Source: Metaphire vulgaris
Lineage: Eukaryota > Annelida > Clitellata > Crassiclitellata > Megascolecidae
NCBI GenBank assembly: GCA_018105865.1
Contig: CM030832.1
Coordinates: forward strand, 15,936,519 to 16,000,518
DNA: 64,000 bases
Reading direction: 5' to 3'
Positions 55,529 through 64,000 of the stretch are shown here, in pieces. Position numbers and translations under genes: made by a program. Position 1 is the first letter of the stretch. Every line of letters begins with the position of its first letter. Under the pieces are notes generated by a model that worked only from the letters and a program-made list of their open reading frames with translations, was not told where the DNA came from and searched no databases.

Positions 55529-58500
55529 CACACACACACAGGGTGGCACAAAAACGGACTATATTAAATGCAAACATAAATGAGACTAGTCCGGTCTTTT
55601 TTGCACCTCTCTGTATATATATTTATATATCAGATCATACTGTATTCATATATCAGATCATCTACAAATGAAAACAATGAAAAGGATCCACTCTTACATT
55701 TCCATCAACCATTTGAAGGACAAGATAGTCTGCGTGCTGTCCTTTGACTCTGTTGTGCACAGAAAGAATGACACCAGACAGAGAACGTGGTTTGATCTCA
55801 AGCGTTATGTCAAGGTCATCAGGAACTGAGAAATTATCGTCTGAAAAATTCAACAGCAAATTTTTATTCACAAAAATATTTGCTGGCTATAAATAAATCA
55901 ATGTTAATAAATATCTCTGTTCTTCTAAGACATCAACTCTAACACAAATGCAAATATTTGCATGCAAATATCACACCCATAACTGCGATTAAAACCCGAC
56001 TAGGCCGACTGAAAAATTACAAAGCTAGCTGCCAAATACTTGACCAAAATATTTACATAAGACACGCATATTAAATCACCAACTGTGTATGCCAGAAACA
56101 GTAATGTACTCTCACAGTGAACCATAAACACACTATGAAAGTAATCTATTTATGAAGTCAGCATTGTTAGATAAAATGATCCCAATTGCATCTCATTTAC
56201 TTAAGACAAGATGTCCCGTGTCTGAATAGAAGAATGTGCCAATCTCATGTGACAATGAGCACGATGGTGACACAGCTTTTTGACGACTTGCAGCACCAAT
56301 TTCACGACCATCTTGCATAAATTTGCGCACACAACCAATGAAACCAGAGGATACATTCTACAGAAACAAGTAGGCCTTAATTGATGACATATATTCAGTG
56401 CTTTTGCGATGGTATGAGCCAGTATGGCATACTGGAAAACCTTAAAACTAGTTAATACATTTCTCACATCATTATATTCAAGAATTGGAAATTTTACATG
56501 TTTAACTACGGTATATCTTTTGCTGTCCCTTTCCATTTGATTTTGGTATATTTTATTTTTATATACGGGCCAAATGTGACCGTATTGGCTTCTATTATGA
56601 TCGCTGCATAGAATTTTATATAAACATTTACATAACATAGTGTACCAGAAAATATTTCTTTACAAAGAAACCCACTGCATATATTTAGCAACAATATCTA
56701 AGCTTAGCAATAGTCAATGGTGTGCTCAAAACAGCAAAGACCATTCAAAGCCAAATATAGCAATAAATCTAAGTCAGGCAAATTTACTGTTAACATTCTT
56801 GGCATCATAAAGCTCTTAATTCCACTGTCATCACTCAAATCCAATACCTTAATTTAATATCCTGGAGTAATCTTTCTCATTTACAGGCCAGCAAGTAAAG
56901 GCAGCAGAACTTTGTGCAGCCCACATTTAAAAAGCAGGAAATTCTGTAAGGTATATAATGCAGAATTTAAGATAGACATACGTTAAGATTGGTGAAAGCC
57001 TTGGCATTGATATCACTCGGCAGGCCACCGACATAATATGGTGAATCGACTTCAATGCTGTTGGATGTTCCAGGAGCAGTTGTTGACATCACACGTCCAT
57101 CGACTGTTAATGTCCCTTCCTTCTGATTACGACTGAACACCGCCTACAAAAAATCACGCGTTTTACCACACTTAGCATGGTAGAAATATATCACAGACAC
57201 GTTTTTCTTTATAGTCTGTGAAAAGGGACAAAGCAGGAGAGTCTAGCTAAAAAGAAACTCTGAAAGCATAAGGTGAAACAATTAAAATCTGTCTTCCTAG
57301 ACATTATTATATGCCAAATGAAAGATGAAAAATTGATCAAAGCTCGAAATCTAAGAATAATGGATGGCTCCAACAAGGGAAGGCAGTACAAAGAATGGCA
57401 TGATGAAACAATAATGGTGTATAAGCACTATTAAGCAGCTTACAAGATTTTAAACCAATTAAAATTATGTATTTTTATAGCACCAGTTCTAGTAATCAAA
57501 GATAACACTGGTCAACAAGGTTTTTGTTTCCTGTGCAATTTCTGGTGTTCCAGGTAGATTTTGTCATGCTGATTACAGGAATAATTTTGAAATTTTCCTA
57601 TCACGTAAGTTTTTTGAGAAAAAGCTGATTTTAAATTTTAAAATTATAAGAATTTTAAAATCGTGGTTTTCGAGAGTTTTCTGAGGTATGGGTATTCAGG
57701 TCAAGCAAGAATCTTATGTGACCGCCATAACAGATGTAATATGCACTGCTGGCTCACTTAAGTACATGGATTTTGAAAATTAGTATAATTAGGCATGTCC
57801 AGACATGCCCAGACGCGCCCAAACCTGTCTTCAAGACTACATGCCTAGCATGTATTGTTGCTATGGTTACGCAGTCCTATATAAATACCAAGCAGCACTA
57901 GGAAGCAGCTGCAGTCTTTCTATTTGATGAGATATAACTGTTTAGTTAAAGGCTGTGAATTGAATATATTAACTAATTTAATTAAAGTTTCTGAAATGTC
58001 GCGTCAATGTCGCAATAGCAGTGACACGTTCTGCTACATGTGGTGAGTTTCGTTGAAATCACAGAAGCGGAGTATGACAGCAATCATAAAGAAAGGATAT
58101 GAGTTATACTTTGGATGCAAAATTGGCGACCAGGACAAAGTATGGGCACCTCATATATGTTGTTCATCTTGTGCTACCAGTCTGCGAGCTTGGCTTGCAG
58201 GTAAGCGTCCATCCATGCCATTCGCCATACCAATGATATGGAGGGAGCAGAATAATCATGTAATGGATTGCTATTTCTGCATGACGAATGTTACAGGATT
58301 TTCTTCAAAGAATAGGAAGTCTATTGAGTATCCTAACCTTGCCTCAACAATGAGACCAGTTCCACACGACGAGAGTCTTCCTGTTCCAACCCCCCCCCCC
58401 AGTTTTGGACACTGGAGGACGAGGACGAGCATGCAGAGACAGATGAAATGCTGCAGATAGTTGATGATTCAGCTACGGAAGACCCAGAGTTTGAGCCATC

Positions 58501-60877
58501 GACATCCAGCAATCCTCATTTGATTTCTCAGGCAGAGCTCAATGATCTGGTCAGAGACTTAGATTTGTCAAAAAATCAAGCAGAATTGATTGGATCTAGG
58601 TTGCAAGGATGGAATCTGCTCTCTCCAGGTACAACAATTTCAGTATTTCGTAAACGGCATGAAGACTTGACTGGATTCTTCAAAAAATCGACAGTCTTAC
58701 TTTTTGCATTGACATTGATGCTTTCGGCTGTAAGCACAATCCATCCGAATGGCGACTTTTTGTTGACTCTTCGCTGTTTAAGTTTAAAGGCTGTTTTGCT
58801 GCACAATGGCAATTCATACCCTTCAGTACCCATTGGACATGCTGCTTACATGAAGGAAACATACGAGAACATGCAGCTGCTATTGAAACACATAGAATAC
58901 TCGAGATACTGTACAACTGGAATATATGTGGAGATCTGAAAGTTGTTGCAATTCTACTCGGTCTGCAGCTAGGCTACACCAAGTACTGCTGCTTTCTTTG
59001 CGAGTGGGACAGCCGAGCTAGAGATTCACATTATGTGAGAAAGGTCTGGCCACCTCGCAGGGACTTGGTTCCAGGACAGAAGAACGTCAAACATGATCCT
59101 CTCGTTGATCCGAAGAACATTTATCTCCCACCTTTGCACATCAAACTTGGGTTAATGAAAAACTTTGTCAAAGCAATTAACAAGAAAGTGAAGCCTTTAC
59201 ATACTTACGACAGAGGTTTCCACGCACCAGTGATGCTAAAATAAAAGAAGGCGTTTTTGTTGGCCCACAGATTCGAGAGATGCTCAAGGACAGTCACTCT
59301 GAGGGCCTTCTGCAGGATGCCGAGCATGTTGCCTGGACAGCCTTCAGGGATGTTGTTGCTAACTTTCTGGGCAACTACAAGGCGCCAAACTATGTTGAAC
59401 AAGTTGGAAATCTGCCACAAGCTTACAAGGCAATGAAATGCAACATGTCACTGAAGATACACTTCCTTCCTTCTCACTTGGACTTCTTCCCGGACAATCT
59501 CGGCGCCGTCAGTGATGAACATGGTGAAAGATTTCACAAAGACATTGCCAGCATCGAGAAACGCTACCAGAGAAAGTGGAGTCCGTCTATGCTCAGAGAC
59601 TACTGTTAGTCACTGATACGTGAAGCACAGGACAGTGACTACAAACGAAAATCTACAGCAAAACATTTCTAATTTTCTCATGTCTTGTCATTATTGCCTA
59701 GATCCTTCTGTAGGATTATGTCGCAGAAGACGTTACAATACTAAATGCTAAATTGTCGATTTCTTAAAAACCTTACGTGATACAGAAATTCTAATTACAT
59801 ATTTGTGTTCAGCAAGTCAAAATCTATTAGTTTCACCAAAATTTGTAGAGGAAACAAAAACTTGCATAAAATTTGTTGACCAGTGTAACGATTGAAGATA
59901 TTCTAAATCCACACACAAAGATCAAAGTCAATTCCAGAGCTCAGTCCAAGTGTAGAAGCACCAAGACAGGCAATAAAGAAAAAGAGAACCTAAACGGATG
60001 TGATTTAATTATAGACTCTAGCTTCTAGTCTATTCTGCATTGCTGCCTCTAAAGTCTAAATAGACAGGAATGGGAAAGACATTCCCATCATTGGTGAAGA
60101 TGATGAAAATGAAGATGAAATATCTCATGCATGACATGTCAATGATGATGATGATGACAATGATGATGTGGCAAGATGAAACAGAATTAATCAAATAACA
60201 CCTTAGTGCCTTATAATAATGTTCTGAATAAAAAGATGACAAAAAGCATCAAAAGTAAAAGCTAAAAACTTTTGCAAATTTTGCAGAAGGTTTCATTGAT
60301 CACTGCTCTTTACCAACAAATTCAATAAACATATTATACTAGAATGTTAAAATATGCATTAATTAATTTAGAATAATACTACAGGGCAAAACCAATACCA
60401 ATATAAACAGTTCAAATCTAATTGGTGTTCTAATTTTTAAAATTTAAATACGCTGTGACACTTTATACAGTATATGCATTATAAGAGAATTGCCTTCATC
60501 TGCTATGAATTTCTTGGTTAATGACCAGACCAAAGCAAACTTTTGTTTCTAATCTGCCTATCAAAATCAGGTATTTGTTTAAAAATAATCAGTAGACAAG
60601 CCCAAAGAAACACTGCACCATCCTGTTTTATAAATTTCTTATATGTAAATCTGTGAATTAATTATCACCTAAAACAGTTCAACTTACAGTGTGCCAATCA
60701 CCATCGTCATATGTAACATCTGAAGTTATTCGGGCAATTCCACCTCCACAGTTGAAAGCAGCACCGACATGGCCATCATTGATGTAAATACCAACAAAGT
60801 CAACATGTTGTCGACTGGCAACATAAAATATAATGCCCCTCTTCGACGTTGTCTTGAAATCAAAGCTGTACTCGGCT
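53003..60877 (-). CDS. Laminin alpha subunit, C-terminal LG domains (partial gene)
   Basis: Laminins are secreted heterotrimers that build basement membranes. The alpha chain ends in five LG modules that bind integrins, dystroglycan and heparan sulfate. Seven minus-strand exons (1012 nt in phase) encode most of one LG domain, a short linker, and a final LG domain ending ...GRIGLDSCPTT and stop. The pattern '[FY]VGG.P', 'F.GC[VI]R..' and '.LCDGKWHT', plus a stop just after 'SCP', is how laminin alpha chains end; I read these as LG4 and LG5. Perlecan and agrin also have LG domains but interrupt them with EGF modules, which are absent here. The rest of the gene lies beyond the right edge of the window. 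Confidence 0.88.
53340..53372. repeat. (ATC)n microsatellite
   Basis: A short imperfect run of ATC/TTC units between laminin exons. Confidence 0.85.
53821..53943 (-). CDS. Laminin alpha exon, LG5 strand region
   Basis: 123 nt, phase 1 in and out, acceptor GCTTTCAG and donor GTAAGA. It encodes QKAKNVVTLSVDKVYTNPGI then GEAGFFKTDTADPLYLGGVL. 'V.L.VD' and 'PLYLGG' are conserved LG elements. Confidence 0.9.
54129..54228 (-). CDS. Laminin alpha exon, LG5 'CDGKWHT'
   Basis: 100 nt, phase 0 in and phase 1 out, donor GTGAGC. It encodes VIFTMNNGRGEVKSSYQPPA then KNSLCDGKWHTIH. 'V.NG.G......P....LCDGKWH' is the signature of laminin LG domains; the Cys pairs with one in the last exon. Confidence 0.93.
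54373..55382. mobile_element. hAT-like element with nested SINE
   Basis: Ends TAGGGCTG and CAGCCTA, with subterminal 'aattaacgattaatt' and 'gattaatcga' repeats at both sides. The TSD is masked by AAT microsatellite sequence on both flanks. Within it, 54985-55300 contains a minus-strand SINE/LINE 3' end ('acaatttctatagcacag'). Confidence 0.6.
55383..55540. repeat. (AAT)n, (CT)n and (CA)n microsatellites
   Basis: Adjacent arrays of AAT (55383-55423), CTCT/GACT (55424-55483) and CA (55484-55540) in a laminin intron. Confidence 0.93.
55698..55840 (-). CDS. Laminin alpha exon, LG5 start
   Basis: 143 nt, phase 1 in and phase 0 out, donor GTAAGA. It encodes DNFSVPDDLDITLEIKPRSL then SGVILSVHNRVKGQHADYLV and LQMVDGN. 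'-..I....+..S..G.[IL]L' is the first sheet of an LG domain. Confidence 0.92.
56201..56357 (-). CDS. Laminin alpha exon, LG4 end and linker
   Basis: 157 nt, phase 0 in and phase 1 out. It encodes NVSSGFIGCVRKFMQDGREI then GAASRQKAVSPSCSLSHEIG and TFFYSDTGHLVL. GFIGCVRKF closes the penultimate LG domain, and the short linker runs straight into the last one with no EGF module. Confidence 0.9.
56982..57143 (-). CDS. Laminin alpha exon, LG4 middle
   Basis: 162 nt, phase 0 in and out. It encodes AVFSRNQKEGTLTVDGRVMS then TTAPGTSNSIEVDSPYYVGG and LPSDINAKAFTNLN. 'L.VDG', 'YYVGGLP' are strongly conserved LG features. Confidence 0.93.
57506..59885 (+). mobile_element. Uncharacterised DNA transposon with TIRs and TAA flanks
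   Basis: CACTGGTCAACAA at the left and TTGTTGACCAGTG at the right are perfect inverted ends, with further similarity inward (AGGTTTTTGTTTCC against GGAAACAAAAACTT). TAA stands directly outside each end (57503-57505, 59886-59888). The 2380 bp between hold one degraded plus-strand protein gene, annotated separately. I cannot place it in a named transposon superfamily; a TWA-type duplication resembles PIF/Harbinger, but the protein does not look like theirs. It lies in a laminin alpha intron. Confidence 0.8.
57995..59660 (+). pseudogene. Broken gene of an unclassified transposase-like protein
   Basis: The protein is spread over several frames: 57995-58050 (MSRQCRNSSDTFC), 58053-58390 (AIIKKGYELYFGCKIGDQDK, HICCSSC, LAGKRPSMPFAIPMIWRE, CYFCM), then after an 11-base C run at 58390-58400 the frame changes (AELNDLVRDLDLSKNQAELI to 58680). 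It shifts again for WRLFVDSS (58750), CGDLKVVAILLGLQ (58927), YCCFLCEWDSR (58985) and LPPLHIKLGLMKNFVKA (59130), and again for KIHFLPSHLDFFPDNLG and DEHGERFHKDI (59450-59545). Several paired cysteines suggest zinc binding. The acidic residues in FVDSS, CGDLK and DEHGERF could form a DDE-type triad (inference). At least four frame breaks make it inactive. Confidence 0.7.
60085..60165. repeat. (GAT)n-type microsatellite
   Basis: Imperfect GATGAT/GATGAA units in a laminin intron. Confidence 0.8.
60688..60877 (-). CDS. Laminin alpha exon, LG4 start
   Basis: 190 nt, phase 2 in and phase 0 out, donor GTAAGT. It encodes AEYSFDFKTTSKRGIIFYVA then SRQHVDFVGIYINDGHVGAA and CGGGIARITSDVTYDDGDWH. 'F.T.S..GI[IL]FY.....-F..[IV].[IL].-G' is the LG first half. 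The acceptor AATAG is modest, so the 5' edge is the least certain. Upstream exons are outside the window. Confidence 0.87.
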
Positions 60878-61000
60878 CTATTGAAACATTCAATGTCAAC
60901 AACAAATCTTTACTGCACACAAATCCGAACAACATTAGCAAATCATAAGGACACACACACAAGCACACAAACACACACGCCGTTCATAATGGGCATTATA

Positions 61001-62599
61001 CACTGTGTTCAGAAATAACTGGCCCCCTTAAAATAATAGATAGATAGATAGATAGATAGAGAGTTTATTACAAGGCGCATTAAGACACTAAAGCACTGCT
61101 GCTGGTTGTTCAACAAGAAACGTCTTCAGACTCGATATAAGAAAATGTCCCGTGTAGTAAATCGATCCCGGAGTTCCAATGGAAGCGTGTTCCAGTGGGC
61201 TGGGCCAAGCTTCGAGAATGCACAATCACCAAACTTTGAGTTAGTCCGAGGAATAACGAGTAGTCGCACGTCACATGATCTCAATCCATAGGTCCTGTCC
61301 GAAGATCGAACCAGCGAGCAGTCAGCTTTAGGGTAGTCCGGTGCCTCCCCACGGAGAAATTTGTCCACCAGTGAGATAATTTTGAACTTAACTCTGAAGG
61401 TCACCGGAAGCCAGTGCAGTTCACGAAGGACTGGCGAAATGTGCTGGTTCCTTCGTGTCTCTGTTATTAAGCGAGCCGCTGCATTCTGTAACGATTGGAG
61501 TCTCTTTAACTGTGTGAGGTTAATTTGAGCAAGTAAACTGTTACAGTGGTCTAGCCGTGTGCAGACCAGTGTGTGAACAAGCGTCAGTACTACTTCCCGC
61601 GTCACCGAGGTTATAATCGCTCTTAGTTTACGCAATTCAAGGAAACCACAAGGTACAACCCTACTGATATGATCAGCCATTGTCAGCTTTTCATCAAGAA
61701 ACCCAGATCTGTTACATGCACACATCTGTTACTGTTAAGGATGCTACATTTCACTTGAAATCAACCAAGCCGTTTTAGAAATTTTACCTTTTTTCTCAAA
61801 GCGGTCAAAACTTTCCATTACGACTTATTTATGTGAGGTGCGAAATGACGTCGTTATTGATGCCCATGTCTTCTGCGTACACGTCCAATGTTTTCCAAAT
61901 CCTTCATGGTACCTGTCTGCGTTTCGGCATTGGGTGCAAAAACTTGATTTTAATAGATCCTGGTATAAATATCAATGGTGAGTACTACTGAAACACGCTG
62001 CTCAAAGAGCATCTCCTGCCGGCCATTCGTTCTGTGTCTGGACAATTCTTCACCTTCCAGCAGGACAACGCACCAATCCACCGTGCTCGTGATACAGTTG
62101 CGCTGCTGGCAGCCGAGTCACCAGACTTCACTGGTCCAGCTCATTGGTGCCAAATACTCCAATCTCAATCCTGTGGATTACGAAATTTGGGTGATTTTGC
62201 GGGAGCGTGTCTACTGCGGCTGCCAGATTCAGAACGCTGATCATCTGAAGAACCGTCTCATTGAGGAGTGGTGCCATTTTGATCACGGAATAATAGACAG
62301 AGCTGTAAATCAGTGGTGGGATTGACTGTGCAAATGCATAAGAGCAAAAGGAGGACACTTTGAATATCTCATTTGAACGCCTTTATTGCACGAATTGAAA
62401 TGAAAAGGCAACTTGAATATTTGGGCGACGTCATTTGGAATTTAATTTCTTAGACATCTTGCATCAAATTCATACAAAACTGCTTAGTTTTACCAGTAAT
62501 AGGTGCCTCTTTAGCATGTAAAATTTTATGTAATTCCAAGCAGGTTTACACATGTTATTGCAAAAAGTTTATGGGAGCAAGTTATTTCTGGACACAGTG
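61001..62599 (+). mobile_element. Tc1/mariner-type transposon split by a LINE
   Basis: CACTGTGTTCAGAAATAAC and GTTATTTCTGGACACAGTG are inverted ends beside TA (60999-61000, 62600-62601). The plus strand at 61975-62330 reads FTFQQDNAPIHRARDT, then LNPVDYEIW, then HLKNRLIEEWCHFDHGIIDR, the DDE core and C-terminal part of a Tc1/mariner transposase, with frameshifts. The first part is replaced by the inserted LINE. Confidence 0.88.
61037..61725 (-). mobile_element. CR1/L2-like LINE 3' end nested in the mariner
   Basis: A 199-codon minus-strand frame reads ...LDHCNSLLAQINLTQLKRLQ, then HISPVLRELHWLPVTFRVKF, then GPAHWNTLPLELRDRFTTRD, the C-terminal part of a CR1/L2-like reverse transcriptase, uninterrupted. 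At the left it ends in a (TAGA)n run at 61037-61060. The intact frame suggests a recent insertion. Confidence 0.88.
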
Positions 62600-62669
62600 T
62601 ATATAGCTAATCATGCAATTCCTAGGATTCATCCTCCAGACTTAGACATATGATTGCAAGAGCATAGAC

Positions 62670-63438
62670 CAGTGTTTCTCAAACTGCGTGCTGCGGCACA
62701 CTAATGTGCCTCGCAAGATTATCAGGTGTGCCGTGGGATTTTTTGGAAATTTTAGTACATTTAAAATGTTAATGTAGTAAATGTCTCAAATCAATGACCG
62801 TGCTTCAACACTATCTTGTAGGCATAGCCAGCAAGGGCCGTTGCATCACCAATTAGTCTGATGAATCTAGAGTCTTGATAATTTGCCCCTGGGACCTGGG
62901 AGGATGGGATGTGCAGCATTGCACACCAAGCCCCTTTGGTATAAGAGACGAAGTGGGTGTGTGGAGGGTTGTGACTACGCAGTTAAGACCATGTGGGGCC
63001 AAGTATGCCTAAGCCACCAAGATATGACCCCTGCCCTGTGTCTGGTTTGATTGGGGAGCTTGCTTCTCCTGGGTAGCTGGAGATACGCAAGGTTTCCAGT
63101 TCCTGTGTGGCACCTAAGTAAAGGTACCGCAGAGGTCTTATCTGCAGATTGGCTGTGTACCAGCAGAGAGCACTTGCAGTCTGTTCTGAACCAAGCTATT
63201 CAAGTAGTGACCTTCTAAAATCTCGACCACTTAAATCTTGACTTTTTTAAAAGCTCTGTGAGACAATGGATTCTGAATATACATGCCTATTATACCATAA
63301 CTGATGTTCGCTGGTTTTCAAGAGGGAAGGTTTTGAAGCCTTTCATCAGCAAAAAATTGTGATGTCTTTTCAAGTGTGCCACCGATGTTTTCACATATTC
63401 CTAGTGTGCCGCAAGACGAAAAAGTTTGAGAAACACTG
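62670..63438. mobile_element. hAT MITE (CAGTGTTTCTCAAACT ends) with exact 8-bp TSD
   Basis: CAGTGTTTCTCAAACT and AGTTTGAGAAACACTG are perfect inverted ends. GCATAGAC is duplicated on both sides (62662-62669, 63439-63446). Subterminal 'gtgtgccg' repeats occur near both ends. 769 bp without coding capacity. Confidence 0.93.
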
Positions 63439-63446
63439 GCATAGAC

Positions 63447-64000
63447 ATTACCTTCGCAGTAAAATATAATTTTAATTACTTTCACCTGACTTGCTGTTTA
63501 CACATGCGGTGAATTATTTAAATACACTAATTTAAGAGACCATATTTTATTAGAAATGACTTCATTTGTACCAGGTGGGAATCTTGAGGAAACTTCCTTC
63601 TACATTTTACACCTCTGACCAGAGGACCATAGATCCTAGACTTGGCAAAATAAGACATTAGAAACTACGGTAATTTAATGCAGAGGACAGAAACATGAAA
63701 TGGTGGTCTGGTCGTTAACCAATGAGGGCATTAAAAGGCGCTTTGGTCATTAACGGTCAAGGACGCGAAAAGGCATTTTGACATAAAAGGGTTAGCAAGT
63801 GAAATGCTTCCATTCCACATCAATTTGAATACTCTACAGATACTGTATAAACAGAAAATGCAAATGGCATGCAGCAGCTTAAAATTGAGAATGAACAAGA
63901 GATATATACAATGAGAGAGGTAGATAACAGAAAACGGTTCAAAAAGTGCAATATCACTCATCAGCATATAGATTGTCTGACAGATCATAATATCACTTAA
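63447..64000. other. Laminin intron sequence, no exon recognised
   Basis: No LG-like coding segment with splice sites is seen. A 'cattttgacataaaagggtt' block at 63773 and 'attaaaaggcgctttgg' at 63731 hint at a decayed TTAA-type MITE, without definable ends. Confidence 0.4.

Noticed and set aside
58576..58916. Minus-strand frames opposite the uncharacterised transposon gene
   Set aside because: They are shadows of the plus-strand protein, which has the coherent motif order.

Overview
This is AT-rich nuclear DNA from an invertebrate bilaterian animal. Coding exons are short (48-253 nt), introns are kilobases long with GT-AG borders, and simple repeats and transposon relics are dense. The proteins (ornithine decarboxylase, PI3-kinase p85, laminin alpha) are animal proteins. 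The sequence alone does not fix the phylum; the mix of hAT, piggyBac, mariner, RTE and CR1/L2-like relics would suit a marine invertebrate such as a mollusc, annelid, hemichordate or echinoderm (inference).

Three cellular genes were rebuilt exon by exon with consistent phase. (1) Left edge to about 10.28 kb, minus strand: the 5' part of an ornithine decarboxylase-family gene, with a CpG-rich first exon/promoter near 10.1 kb, a non-coding exon at 8353-8446 and four coding exons; the rest lies outside the window. (2) 16046-49287, plus strand: a complete 23-exon PI3-kinase class IA regulatory subunit (p85-like). The exons sum to 2916 nt (971 aa). Besides SH3, RhoGAP-like (BH), nSH2, iSH2 and cSH2, it carries a C1 zinc finger, a SAM domain and a second C1 finger between SH3 and RhoGAP; vertebrate p85 has none of these three. 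(3) 60877 to 53003, minus strand: the last seven exons of a laminin alpha gene, encoding the end of the penultimate LG domain and the last LG domain, with the true C-terminus and stop; its 5' part lies to the right of the window.

Almost everything else is mobile DNA or decayed repeats. Several elements can be bounded to the base by their target-site duplications (TSDs): hAT elements with 8-bp TSDs (2572-4077, 16571-17349, 20435-20790, 48720-48826, 62670-63438), piggyBac-like elements flanked by TTAA (26821-28388, 33444-34138, 45806-46484, 47533-48251), mariner/Tc1-type elements flanked by TA (29044-30012, 61001-62599), and a TTA-flanked long-inverted-repeat MITE (47085-47455). Introns 14 and 19 of the p85 gene hold further retroelement relics. 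Intron 19 holds an RTE-like LINE split by a CR1-like LINE and by a second, opposite-strand RTE-like LINE with an 11-bp TSD, which is itself split by a short element with an 8-bp TSD.

Two things stand out. One is the p85 subunit with a C1-SAM-C1 insertion, which would tie PI3-kinase regulation to lipid and SAM-partner signals. The other is a 2.4-kb element (57506-59885) in a laminin intron, with CACTGGTCAACAA inverted termini and a TAA duplication. It carries a degraded protein that I cannot assign to a named transposase superfamily but which has a possible DDE-like set of acidic residues. The three cellular genes share no pathway that the sequence shows; they look like ordinary neighbours.
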